Program-made: the position numbers and the translations under genes
Shown: positions 53,086 to 62,797 of the stretch, piece after piece
How the letters are laid out: the number at the start of each line of letters is the position of its first letter
Position numbering within the stretch: position 1 is the stretch's first letter
Source: Rhizobacter sp. SG703
GTDB taxonomy: Bacteria; Pseudomonadota; Gammaproteobacteria; Burkholderiales; Burkholderiaceae_C
Length of the DNA stretch: 64,000 bases
Assembly: GCF_012275445.1 (NCBI RefSeq)
Contig: NZ_JAAZQK010000001.1
Location: forward strand, 429,198-493,197
Direction of reading: 5' to 3'
The notes under the pieces: generated by a model
Database searches by the model: none
What the model was told of the DNA's origin: nothing
Seen by the model: only the letters and a program-made list of their open reading frames with translations

Positions 53086-53140
53086 AGATCGGCGGGTGAA
53101 GATCGGGGGCTGAGGGTCGAGCGCGATGCGATCGCATCGG

Positions 53141-53227
53141 TGGTGCCGGCGGCGGGACTTGAACCCGCATCTCCGTGAAGAGGAGGGATTTTAAGTCCCT
53201 TGCGTATACCGATTTCGCCACGCCGGC
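53141..53227 (-). tRNA. tRNA-Leu (UAA)
   Basis: On the minus strand an 87-base cloverleaf begins GCCGGCGTGGCGAAATCGG, has the anticodon loop CTTAAAA (anticodon TAA), a long variable arm as in leucine tRNAs, the T-loop GGTTCAAGTCC, an acceptor stem GCCGGCG/CGCCGGC and an encoded CCA end. Confidence 0.96.
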
Positions 53228-53322
53228 AGCGGGCACGTCAGGCGGTGGATTATCAATGCATGCGTCGCGGTCGGGCCGCCTCGGCCATGATCCATACCTC
53301 TCCTCCTCCTTCGACACGCCCC

Positions 53323-54714
53323 ATGCCCGCGACCCGCCTCGAACACGACAGCCTCGGCGACATCGCCGTCCCCGCCGACGCCCTCTACGGCGCGCAGACC
53401 CAGCGCGCGGTGCTGAACTTCCCGGTCAGCGGCGGCCGGTTGCCGGCCGCCTTCATCCGGGCGCTGATCCAGCTGAAGCTCGCGGCGGCCCGCGCCAATG
53501 CACGCCTGGGCAAGGTCGCGCCCGACACCGCGCAGGCGATCGAGGCCGCGTGCCGCGAGCTGCTCGACGGCGACTTCATGCAGCACTTCCCGCTCGACGT
53601 GTTCCAGACCGGCTCGGGCACCAGCTCCAACATGAACGCCAACGAGGTGATCGCGACGCTCGCGACGCGCCGCCTCGGCCGCCCGGTCTCGGCGAACGAC
53701 CATGTCAACCACGGCCAGAGCAGCAACGACGTGATCCCGAGCGCGATCCACGTCAGCGCCGGCGTCGTGCTGGCCGAACAATTGCTGCCCGCGCTGCACC
53801 ACCTGTCGAAGGTGACGCGCGACAAGGCGCGCAGCGTGCACGAACACGTGAAGACCGGCCGCACCCACCTGATGGACGCGATGCCGGTGCGGCTGAGCCA
53901 GGCGCTCGGCGGCTGGGCCTCGCAGGTCGATGCGCAGATCGCGCGGCTCGAGGGTCTGCGAGCCGACCTGGCCCAGCTCGCGCTCGGCGGCACTGCCGTC
54001 GGCACCGGCGTCAACGCGCATCCGGATTTCGCGCGGCTCGCCTGCGAGGAACTGACCGGGCTCGTGCGCCAGGTGTTCCGCCCGGGCGACGACTACTTCG
54101 CGCTGATGGGCGCGCAGGACACCGCGCTCGCCGTCTCCGGCCAGCTGAAGGGCCTGGCCGCCAGCCTGATGAAGATCGCCAACGACCTGCGCTGGATGAA
54201 CTCCGGCCCGCTGGCCGGGCTCGGCGAGATCGAGCTCGAAGCGCTGCAACCCGGCTCGTCGATCATGCCGGGCAAGGTCAACCCGGTGATCCCCGAGGCC
54301 ACCACGATGGTCGCGGCGCAGGTGATCGGCAACGACGCCGCGATCACGATCGCCGGCCAGTCCGGCAACTTCGAGTTGAACGTGATGCTGCCGCTGGTCG
54401 CGCGCAACCTGGTCGAGAGCCTGGAGCTGCTGGCCAACATCAGCCGGCTGCTGGCCGACAAGGCGATCGCCGGCTTCAACGTGAGGGGCGATCGTTTGCG
54501 CGATGCGCTGTCGCGCAACCCGATCCTGGTGACCGCACTGAACCCGCTGATCGGCTACGCGCGCGCCGCCGAGATCGCGAAGCAGGCGTACCGCGAAGGC
54601 CGGCCGATCATCGACGTGGCCGACGAGCAGACCACGCTCGGCCGCGCCGAACTCGAGCGGCTGCTCGACCCGTCGCGCCTGGCCGATGGCGAGGGCGAAG
54701 GCGGCGGCGGATGA
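53323..54714 (+). CDS. fumC: Class II fumarate hydratase
   Basis: A 463-residue class II fumarase interconverting fumarate and malate in the citric acid cycle without iron-sulphur. Signature GSSIMPGKVNPVIPE and NVNHGQSSND-like HVNHGQSSNDVIPS, plus TGSGTSSNMNANEV, are complete. There is no good ribosome site near 53323; an upstream ATG (53287, MIHTS) could serve. A glycine-rich tail (EGEGGGG) ends the protein. It follows the tRNA gene by about 95 bases. Confidence 0.95.
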   Translation: MPATRLEHDSLGDIAVPADALYGAQTQRAVLNFPVSGGRLPAAFIRALIQLKLAAARANARLGKVAPDTAQAIEAACRELLDGDFMQHFPLDVFQTGSGTSSNMNANEVIATLATRRLGRPVSANDHVNHGQSSNDVIPSAIHVSAGVVLAEQLLPALHHLSKVTRDKARSVHEHVKTGRTHLMDAMPVRLSQALGGWASQVDAQIARLEGLRADLAQLALGGTAVGTGVNAHPDFARLACEELTGLVRQVFRPGDDYFALMGAQDTALAVSGQLKGLAASLMKIANDLRWMNSGPLAGLGEIELEALQPGSSIMPGKVNPVIPEATTMVAAQVIGNDAAITIAGQSGNFELNVMLPLVARNLVESLELLANISRLLADKAIAGFNVRGDRLRDALSRNPILVTALNPLIGYARAAEIAKQAYREGRPIIDVADEQTTLGRAELERLLDPSRLADGEGEGGGG

Positions 54715-54795
54715 GCGCCGCAGCGCTCACATGCGGAAACACTCATGCACCGAAAAACGGCATGTCGTCCTACAGAATGGGGATGTGGGCGGCGA

Positions 54796-54890
54796 TAGAG
54801 TATCGACCACGGAGCCGCAGTTACCTCCTCCCTCCTCCCAATGACACTGCGGCTTCTTCAGGCGGATGGTGCTTGCACCATCCGCTTTTT
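54796..54890 (+). ncRNA. Candidate small RNA with anti-Shine-Dalgarno loop
   Basis: A first hairpin pairs GGAGCCGCAG (54811-54820) with CTGCGGCTTC (54847-54856) and exposes a 26-base loop holding CCTCCTCCCTCCTCCC. A second hairpin, GCGGATGGTGC (54862-54872) with GCACCATCCGC (54875-54885), is followed by T5 and acts as a Rho-independent terminator. TAGAGT (54796-54801) could be a -10, though the -35 is weak. CCUCC-rich loops can pair with ribosome-binding sites, as in some alphaproteobacterial small RNAs. No matching family is known to me; expression is not shown. Confidence 0.55.
54862..54890 (+). terminator. Rho-independent terminator
   Basis: An 11-base perfect stem (GCGGATGGTGC/GCACCATCCGC) with a two-base loop and five T. 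It ends the candidate small RNA and also any read-through from fumC. Confidence 0.9.
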
Positions 54891-54946
54891 CTTTGGTGGC
54901 TCGGTTCGAGAGATCCGTTTCAACGCGCGGGTTCAACACGCGGCAT

Positions 54947-55219
54947 TCAACAGTGCGCCAGCCGCGACGGCTCGGTGTGCGCGATCTCCCGACCCACCGA
55001 CGCGGCATACGACAGCGCCGCATTGCGCGAGATCCAGCGGTGGCCGCCGGCGAGGCAGGTGTCGCGGTACACCTCGCAGGGCGTGTTCATCGCGCCGCGC
55101 ACCCGGCTCACGACGACGGCGGCCGTGTACCCCCGGCCGCGCCCGGTGTCCGAGGCTGCCACGTAGATCCGGAAATCACCCTCGTTGAACTGCTGATCGA
55201 ACTGCATCTCGCGCTCCAC
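54947..55219 (-). CDS. Small conserved hypothetical protein
   Basis: A 90-residue protein (or 86 from ATG 55207): FDQQFNEGDFRIYVAASDTG, then RGRGYTAAVVVSRVRG, and AGGHRWISRNAALSYAASVG. This pattern is familiar from small Burkholderiales proteins of unknown function. Two cysteines are present. It is convergent with the candidate small RNA and convergent-neighbour to fumC; no partner is evident. Confidence 0.6.
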   Translation of the reverse strand: MEREMQFDQQFNEGDFRIYVAASDTGRGRGYTAAVVVSRVRGAMNTPCEVYRDTCLAGGHRWISRNAALSYAASVGREIAHTEPSRLAHC

Positions 55220-55325
55220 GCCGGCAACCGCTGCCGCGAGGCGAGACTATGTTCGATGCGATGCGGCGAATCCATCCATCCGATTGATGCCCTCTTCGGG
55301 GGGCAGTGCCGGATCGGCCCGCCGG

Positions 55326-56228
55326 TCACAGCGCCTGCAGGATGTCCTTGCGCTTCTGCTTGTACTCGTCGTCGGTGATCAGGCCCTTGTCGCGCAGCTG
55401 CTTCAGCGCGGTCAGGCGGCGTTCGATCTCGTCGGCCTTCGCATCGGCCGGCTGGACGATCGGCGCGGCCGGTGCCGGCACGGGTGCCGCGACCACCGGC
55501 GGCGCGGCCGGCGGCGTCGCGAAGGTGGCGGCCGCGGCCGGCGGCGCGGCCAGCACCATCGGCGGCGGGGGCGGTGCCACCGGCGCGGTGGTGGCCGTGG
55601 TCAGCGGCACCGTGAGCCAGTCGCTGCGGCGGTTGCCAGCGCCGGCACTGGCCAGCTTCACGTCCGACGCCTTCGCGCGCGAGCCGGAGATGAAGTTCGG
55701 CGACATGCTGGTCGAGCGCACGATGTGCACGAAGTCGAAGGCGCTGTCGTGGGCGATGAAGTTCAGGTTGCCGCCTTCGATGAACAGCCGCGCGGTGACG
55801 GCCGTGGGCGGCGCCAGGAAGCCCTCGCGCCGCGCGCTCGACACCAGCAGCACGTCATCGCCCGGCTCGGCGTTCGCGAAGGCCTGGGCGATCGGCTCGC
55901 TGATCTCGACCAGCTCGTCGGCGTCGAACAGCGCCTGCGGCTTGCCGCGCGAATCGATCGCCTTGAACTGGCCCAGCGCCAGCCGCAGCGCGTCGACATT
56001 GAGCCGCACCGGGTGCTGGTTCTCCGGGGCACCGGCCTCGCGCGCCAGCAGCTGCACGGTGCTGAACTCGCGGATGCGCCACAGGCGCCGCTTGGCCTGC
56101 GCACTGGCCGTGTCGGCCTGGGCGCCCAGCACCGAATCGAACAGGCCGGCGGCCTGTGCCGATCCCGGGTTGCTTGCGACGATGGCTGACACGACACCCA
56201 GCTTCAGCCAGAGAGATGCTCGTTTCAC
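55326..56228 (-). CDS. Exported hypothetical protein with C-terminal SHOCT domain
   Basis: A 300-residue protein. A GTG start at 56228 gives a signal peptide (LWLKLGVVSAIVASNPGSAQ). The central 60-190 region has no known family (REFSTVQLLAREAGAPEN, DVLLVSSARREGFLAPPT). A long Ala/Pro linker (about 215-265) leads to a SHOCT-type oligomerisation motif (ERRLTALKQLRDKGLITDDE, then YKQKRKDILQAL). It probably acts in the periplasm. The start is uncertain, as no strong ribosome site is visible. Confidence 0.72.
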   Translation of the reverse strand: MKRASLWLKLGVVSAIVASNPGSAQAAGLFDSVLGAQADTASAQAKRRLWRIREFSTVQLLAREAGAPENQHPVRLNVDALRLALGQFKAIDSRGKPQALFDADELVEISEPIAQAFANAEPGDDVLLVSSARREGFLAPPTAVTARLFIEGGNLNFIAHDSAFDFVHIVRSTSMSPNFISGSRAKASDVKLASAGAGNRRSDWLTVPLTTATTAPVAPPPPPMVLAAPPAAAATFATPPAAPPVVAAPVPAPAAPIVQPADAKADEIERRLTALKQLRDKGLITDDEYKQKRKDILQAL

Positions 56229-56338
56229 GGTAGGTCGGTCCTTGGAATGCGAGGGAAATCGGCGCGTTGCCAGTGCGTTGCCGATGGGCAACACCAGCGG
56301 CGCGGGTCGCATTGTAGTTTTGCAACACGATCCCGCGC

Positions 56339-57496
<1,158 letters not shown>

Positions 57497-57501
57497 GTTC
57501 T

Positions 57502-58341
57502 CTACTTCACGGCACCGGCGGTGATGCCGCGGATCAATTGGCGCGACAGCAGCGCATAGACGACGAGCACCGGCAGCACCGCCAGCGACAAGGCCGCGAG
57601 CACCGCATTCCAGTCGGTCGCGAACTGGCCGATGAACTGCTGCACGCCGAGCGTCAGCGTCTGCTTGCCTTCGGACGGTGCGAGGATGAGCGGGAACCAC
57701 AGGTCGTTCCAGATCGGCACCATCGTGAACACGCCCACCGTCGCGACCGCCGGCCGCACAAGCGGCAGCACGATGCGCAGGAAGATCAGGTACTCGTTGA
57801 CGCCGTCGCAGCGCGCCGCGTCCTTCAGCTCGCCCGGCACCTGGCGGATGAACTCCGACAGGATCAGGATCGCCAGCGGCAGCCCCTGCGCCACGTACAC
57901 CAGCACCAGCGCGGTCAGCGTGTTGACGAGGTCGAGCGCCACCATGGTCTGCAGGATCGACACCGAGCCGAGCCGGATCGGCACCATGATCCCGAATGCG
58001 AGGAACAGCGCCAGCAGCCGGTTGCCGGGAAAGCGGTATTCGGTCAGCGCCCAGGCGGCCATCGCGCCGAACAGCAGGATCAGCAGCAGCGAGCAGCCGG
58101 TGACGATGACGCTGTTGGCGAACATGCTGCCGACGGCCGCATTGCCCAGCACCTTGGTGTAGCCGACCAGGCTGAGCGTGGCCGCGGACGGCAGCCCGAG
58201 CGGGTCGTCGAAGATCGCGCGCCGCGTCTTGAACGAGTTGATCAGCACGATCACGATCGGGAACAGCACCAGCAGCGCGTAGCCGCCGAGCGTCAGGTGC
58301 ACGAAGAGCGAACGCAGCCGCTGGTTCACGGTGCGGCTCAC
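57502..58341 (-). CDS. ABC sugar permease (MalG type)
   Basis: A 279-residue permease with six helices and the EAA coupling loop (ELKDAARCDGVNEYLIFLRI). A GTG start at 58341 overlaps the stop of the upstream permease (GTGA), so translation is coupled. It pairs with the MalF-type protein to form the import channel. Confidence 0.92.
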   Translation of the reverse strand: MSRTVNQRLRSLFVHLTLGGYALLVLFPIVIVLINSFKTRRAIFDDPLGLPSAATLSLVGYTKVLGNAAVGSMFANSVIVTGCSLLLILLFGAMAAWALTEYRFPGNRLLALFLAFGIMVPIRLGSVSILQTMVALDLVNTLTALVLVYVAQGLPLAILILSEFIRQVPGELKDAARCDGVNEYLIFLRIVLPLVRPAVATVGVFTMVPIWNDLWFPLILAPSEGKQTLTLGVQQFIGQFATDWNAVLAALSLAVLPVLVVYALLSRQLIRGITAGAVK

Positions 58342-59252
58342 AGCGCATACCTCCGCAGCCGGCGCTGCACGACGAACAGGTAGACCGCCACGCCGGCGAG
58401 GATCACGAGGAACATCAGCGTCGCGAGCGCCGCGCCCATCGTCGCGCTGCCCGGCTGCGACTGGTAGCCGAAGAAGGTGCGGTAGAACAGCGTGCCCAGC
58501 AGGTCGGTCGCGAAGTTCGGGCCGGCCGACGCCCCCTTCACCGCGTACACCAGGTCGAAGGCGTTGAAGTTGCCGACGAAGGTCAGGATGTTGACGAGCC
58601 CGAGCGTCGGCAGGATCAGCGGCAGCCGGATCGCCCAGAAGATGCGCCACGGCCCGGCGCCCTCGACGGTGGCGGCCTCGACGATGTCTTCGGGGATGGC
58701 GATCAGCGCCGCATAGATCAGCATCATCGGGATGCCGATGAACTGCCACACCGAGATCAGCGTCAGCGTCGGCAGCGCGGTCTCCTCCATGCCGAGCCAG
58801 GGACCGAAGAAGCGCTCGAGGCCGACGGCGCCGAGCAGCTTCTCGGTCACGCCCCACAGCGGCGACAGGATCAGCTGCCAGCTGAAGCCGATGATCACCA
58901 CCGACAGCAAGGTCGGCAGGAAGAGCACCGTGCGGTAAGCCGCCGCGCCGCGCAGCCCGCGCAGCGACAGCAGCGCCGCCAGCACCAGCGCCACCGGGTT
59001 CTGCACCAGCGAATGGATCGCGAAGAACTCGACGTTGTTCACCATCGCGTTGCGGAAGCTGTCGAACCACTGCGGGTCCAGCAGCAGCGTGCGGAAGTTC
59101 TGCAGCCCGACGAACGACACCGCGCCGTCGGGCCCGGTGCCGTACGCGCTGAGCCGCAGCGTGTCGAGCAGCGGCCACGCGCTGAACGCGGTGTAGACCA
59201 GCACGGCCGGTGCGAGGAACACCAGCACGTGCCAGGCGAAGCCTTTTCTCAT
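58338..59252 (-). CDS. ABC sugar permease (MalF type)
   Basis: A 304-residue permease with six helices; the EAA loop reads EDIVEAATVEGAGPWRIFWA. The ATG at 59252 is taken; a GTG four codons earlier is possible. It lies just after the binding protein gene (13 bases) and overlaps the next permease by four bases, marking one operon. Confidence 0.92.
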   Translation of the reverse strand: MRKGFAWHVLVFLAPAVLVYTAFSAWPLLDTLRLSAYGTGPDGAVSFVGLQNFRTLLLDPQWFDSFRNAMVNNVEFFAIHSLVQNPVALVLAALLSLRGLRGAAAYRTVLFLPTLLSVVIIGFSWQLILSPLWGVTEKLLGAVGLERFFGPWLGMEETALPTLTLISVWQFIGIPMMLIYAALIAIPEDIVEAATVEGAGPWRIFWAIRLPLILPTLGLVNILTFVGNFNAFDLVYAVKGASAGPNFATDLLGTLFYRTFFGYQSQPGSATMGAALATLMFLVILAGVAVYLFVVQRRLRRYAL

Positions 59253-59265
59253 CGAGGGCAGCACC

Positions 59266-60519
59266 TTACTTCTTCTGCTGCGGCGGGTACCACTTCGCGA
59301 ATCCGGCCTGGATGCGCTGTGCCGCGTCCTTCGGTGCGAGCTTGCCGTTCAGCACCTGCGAATTCACCGTCCACAGCTCGTTCTCCATGCTCGGCTCGCC
59401 GCGGCTCAGCACCTGCGCATTCAGCCGGATGGTCGACTTGCACTGCGCGCGCCAGCCGATCATCTCGCGTGCCACCGGGTCCTTCACTTCCACCGGGTGC
59501 TTGGACAGCGAGAAGAAGCCGGTGGCCTTGTTGGTGTACAGGTCGGCGAATTCCTTCGTGGCGAGCCAGCCGAGGAAGACCTTCGCGTCGGCGACGTTGC
59601 GGCTCGCCTTGTTGATGCCCATCCCGATGTCGTTGTGGTCGGAGATGTAGCAGGCATCGCCCGCCTTGCGCACCGGCGGCGGGAAGGCGCCGAACTCGAA
59701 GCCGGGCTCCTTCTCGAAGTACGCGATGTCCCACGAGCCGGCCGGGTACACCGCGGCCTTGCCGCTGGCGAACAGGTTCTGCGCATCGCCGTAGGTCACG
59801 GACTGGTAGCCCTTGGGCAGGTACGGCGACCATTTCGCCATCGTGCTCCACACGTCGACGAACTCCGGGTCGGTGAACTTCTTCGCACCGGCGATCAGCC
59901 CCATGCGGCCCACCTCGCCCTTCCAGTAATTCGGGCCGATGCCGGTGAACACGATCTGGTTGCTCTCCCACTGGTCGGCGGTGCCGAGTGCGATCGGCGC
60001 CACCTTGCCCTGCGCCTTGACCCGATCGAGCACCGAGAAGAACTCGGCCTCGGTGGCCGGCGGCTTCACGCCGGCGTCGGCAAAGATCTTCTTGTTGTAG
60101 AAGAAGCCGTGGATCACCGAGGCCATCGGCAGGCAGTAGGACTCCTTGAAGTCGTCGGTCTGCCATGCGACCTTGGCCACGTCGGAGAAGTTCGCGAGCG
60201 CCGGATCGCCGTCCAGCCGCAGCAGCCGGCCCTTCTTGTAGAGATCGAGCGACACGTCGAACGGCCGGCAGGCCACCAGGTCGCCGGCGCTGCCGGCGCT
60301 GAGCCGGGCGCTCAGCACCGAGTTGTATTCCGGCGGCGAGGTCGGCGAGTACTTCACCGTGATGCCGGGGTGCGATTTCATGAAGGCCGGCAACAGCACC
60401 TCGTCCCACAGCGCCTTGTCGTCGGTGCGCCAGCTTTCGATGACGAGCGAGCCGGCCTGGGCGCTCGCGGCCAGGGCCAGTGCCGTGCAGGCGAATGCAG
60501 TTCGGACAGTGCGTTTCAT
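59266..60519 (-). CDS. ABC carbohydrate-binding protein
   Basis: A 417-residue periplasmic binding protein. The signal peptide is MKRTVRTAFACTALALAASA, then QAG. The domain has the extracellular solute-binding type 1 fold (VIESWRTDDKALWDEVLLPA, FGAFPPPVRKAGDACYISDH). It is the first gene of the import operon and determines its specificity, which cannot be read from sequence; glycerol-phosphate, glucose or an oligosaccharide are options. Confidence 0.92.
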   Translation of the reverse strand: MKRTVRTAFACTALALAASAQAGSLVIESWRTDDKALWDEVLLPAFMKSHPGITVKYSPTSPPEYNSVLSARLSAGSAGDLVACRPFDVSLDLYKKGRLLRLDGDPALANFSDVAKVAWQTDDFKESYCLPMASVIHGFFYNKKIFADAGVKPPATEAEFFSVLDRVKAQGKVAPIALGTADQWESNQIVFTGIGPNYWKGEVGRMGLIAGAKKFTDPEFVDVWSTMAKWSPYLPKGYQSVTYGDAQNLFASGKAAVYPAGSWDIAYFEKEPGFEFGAFPPPVRKAGDACYISDHNDIGMGINKASRNVADAKVFLGWLATKEFADLYTNKATGFFSLSKHPVEVKDPVAREMIGWRAQCKSTIRLNAQVLSRGEPSMENELWTVNSQVLNGKLAPKDAAQRIQAGFAKWYPPQQKK

Positions 60520-60678
60520 GAGCGGTCTCCTTCGGTGGATGAGCGTGTCGTGCAGGTCGAAAGGTCAAGCGGGGCGCAAGGTACCATCGGCCGCCGTGTG
60601 ACACGAGGCCTGACCGAGGGCCCGCGCCCGGCCCCGCCGCTCGCGGCCAAGTGCTTGTCATTCCAGGGATTTCCGACC
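60520..60678. other. Divergent promoter region of the sugar-transport locus
   Basis: About 160 bases between two binding-protein genes transcribed away from each other. It must hold promoters and presumably the response-regulator sites, but no convincing repeats or hexamers were found. Confidence 0.4.
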
Positions 60679-62055
60679 ATGAGGCGACATCACGCGCTCA
60701 CCGTTCCTTACGCTGCCCTGCGCGCCCGCGCAGGCGCCGCGAAGGGGCGTGTCGCGGCCCTCGCCTTACACAACATTGCAATTCGTCGGGATTCGACAGG
60801 CGCGTTGCGCGGGTTTGCCCTGAGTCTCTGGCTCGCCTGCACCGCGATCGGCGCGCAGGCGCAGACGCTCGACGTGCTGCACTGGTGGACCTCGGCCGGC
60901 GAGCGCCGCGCGGTCGATCAGCTGGTGCAGCAGCTCGACAGGCGCGGCATCGCGTGGCGCGACGCCGCGATCCCCGGCGGCGGCGGCGGCGGCGCGATGA
61001 AGGTGCTGAACAGCCGCGTGCTGGCGCGCGACCCGCCGGACGCCGCGCAGGTGATCGGCCGCACGCTGGCCGACTGGTCCGACCTCGGCCTGGTGCTGCC
61101 GCTCGACGAGGTGGCGCAGCGCAACCGCTGGAGCCAGTCGCTGTTCCCTCTGGTGCAGCGCGTGATCACGCACCGCGGCCGCATCGTCGCGGCGCCGCTC
61201 GGCGTGCACCGCATCAACACGCTGTTCTTCAACCAGCGGGTGTGGGCGCAGCTGAAGCTCGGCGCGCCGAAGACCTGGGGCGACGTCGAGCAGGCGGCGG
61301 CGGCGCTGCGTCGCGCCGGCGTCGCGCCGTTCGCATGGAGCGACGAGCCGTGGCAGATCGCCACCGTGTTCGAGACGCTGCTGCTGTCCGAAGGCGGGCC
61401 GGCGCTGTATGGCGAGCTGGCCGCCACGCAGCGCTGGCAGGCCTGGCAGGACCCGCGCGTCGCCAAGGCGCTCGAGCGGCTGCGCTGGCTGCGGCGCCTG
61501 AATGGAGAGACCGCCATCGAGCAGCGCTGGACCGCGTCGGCGCGCCAGCTGTTCACCGGCGACGCCGGCATGCTGATCATGGGCGACTGGGCCGACGGCG
61601 AACTCGTCGCCTGGGGCGCGCAGGCCGGCCGCGACTACGGCTGCACGCCGGTGCCCGACACGGCCGGCATGCACCTGTACAGCATCGACACGCTGGCGAT
61701 GCTGGTCGGCACCAGGAAGCGCGAGGCCGAGCAGGAGCGCATGGCCGAGGTGGTGGTGTCGCCGGCCGCGCAGCTCGCGTACAACCAGGCCAAGGGCTCG
61801 GTGCCGGTGCGCGACGACATCGACCCCACGCAGCTGGACGACTGCGCGCGCGACTCGTGGCAGACGCTGAAGCGCGCCGACAGCCCGCTGCTGCCGAGCA
61901 TCGCGCACCGCATGGCGGCCGACGAGGCCACCAAGGATGCGCTGGCCGATGCGCTGCACCGCTTCGTCAAGGACCCGGCCGTGACCCCCGCGCGGGCGCA
62001 GGAGCGCCTGGTGGCGCTGATCCGCAGCGCGGCGCGTGCGACACCTCCCCCGTGA
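60679..62055 (+). CDS. Second ABC-type carbohydrate-binding protein, linked to a two-component system
   Basis: A protein of up to 458 residues. The signal peptide-like segment GFALSLWLACTAIGAQAQTL begins only at about residue 45, so the true start is probably later (a TTG or GTG) than the ATG at 60679. The mature part is a type 1 solute-binding fold (DVLHWWTSAGERRAVDQLVQ, APLGVHRINTLFFNQRVW, GDWADGELVAWGAQ). It has no permease nearby on its strand but is followed within 10 bases by a response regulator. It may sense sugar for the kinase, as in glucose systems of Pseudomonas; this is inferred. Confidence 0.85.
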   Translation: MRRHHALTVPYAALRARAGAAKGRVAALALHNIAIRRDSTGALRGFALSLWLACTAIGAQAQTLDVLHWWTSAGERRAVDQLVQQLDRRGIAWRDAAIPGGGGGGAMKVLNSRVLARDPPDAAQVIGRTLADWSDLGLVLPLDEVAQRNRWSQSLFPLVQRVITHRGRIVAAPLGVHRINTLFFNQRVWAQLKLGAPKTWGDVEQAAAALRRAGVAPFAWSDEPWQIATVFETLLLSEGGPALYGELAATQRWQAWQDPRVAKALERLRWLRRLNGETAIEQRWTASARQLFTGDAGMLIMGDWADGELVAWGAQAGRDYGCTPVPDTAGMHLYSIDTLAMLVGTRKREAEQERMAEVVVSPAAQLAYNQAKGSVPVRDDIDPTQLDDCARDSWQTLKRADSPLLPSIAHRMAADEATKDALADALHRFVKDPAVTPARAQERLVALIRSAARATPPP

Positions 62056-62065
62056 ATCGAGTGCC

Positions 62066-62797
62066 ATGAACCTCGCCCGCAAGCGCACCATCCTCGCCGT
62101 CGATGACGACCAGAAGACCCGGCAGCTGCTGAAGCTGTACCTGGAGAAGCACCAGTACGTGGTGCAGCTCGCGGCCGACGGGGCGAGCTTCCGCAACGGC
62201 TTCGAGCGCTACCGCGACGAGCTGAGCCTGGTGATCCTCGACGTGATGCTGCCCGACACCGACGGCTTCGCGCTGTGCCAGATGGTGCGGCAGCGGGCGC
62301 CGACGCTGCCGATCATCATGCTGACCGCGAGCGCCGACGACACCGAGCGCATCGTCGGGCTGGAGCTCGGGGCCGACGACTACATCGGCAAGCCCTACAA
62401 CCCGCGCGAGCTGCTGGCGCGCATCAAGGCGATCCACCGGCGCGCCGGCCAGGCCGAGGGCGGCGCGGCGGCCCGCTACCTGCGCTTCGCCGGCTTCCGG
62501 CTCGACCGGCTGGAACGCACGGTGACCGGGCCGGACGGCCAGGCGCTGGCATTGACCGCGATGGATTTCGACCTGCTGCGGCTGCTCGCCGAGCATGCCG
62601 GCGAGGTGATGGAGCGGGCGCGGCTGATGGAGCAGACGCGCGGCCGCGACCTCGGCCCGGCCGACCGCTCGCTCGACGTGCAGGTGAGCCGGCTGCGCCA
62701 GCGGCTGGGCGACGACGGCAAGCAGCCGGCGCTGATCAAGACGGTGCGCAGCAGCGGCTACGTGTTCTCGGTCGAGGTGCTGGCGTCGCATGACTGA
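62066..62797 (+). CDS. OmpR-type response regulator
   Basis: A 243-residue regulator. The receiver has acidic AVDDDQKTRQ, phospho-acceptor D59 in LVILDVMLPDTDG, TAS in IIMLTASADD and Lys in GKPYNPRE; the C-terminal winged helix includes VMERARLMEQTRGRDLGPAD and VSRLRQRLGDD. It is very similar in outline to GltR, which controls sugar transport in pseudomonads. The stop overlaps the kinase start by eight bases. Confidence 0.93.
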   Translation: MNLARKRTILAVDDDQKTRQLLKLYLEKHQYVVQLAADGASFRNGFERYRDELSLVILDVMLPDTDGFALCQMVRQRAPTLPIIMLTASADDTERIVGLELGADDYIGKPYNPRELLARIKAIHRRAGQAEGGAAARYLRFAGFRLDRLERTVTGPDGQALALTAMDFDLLRLLAEHAGEVMERARLMEQTRGRDLGPADRSLDVQVSRLRQRLGDDGKQPALIKTVRSSGYVFSVEVLASHD

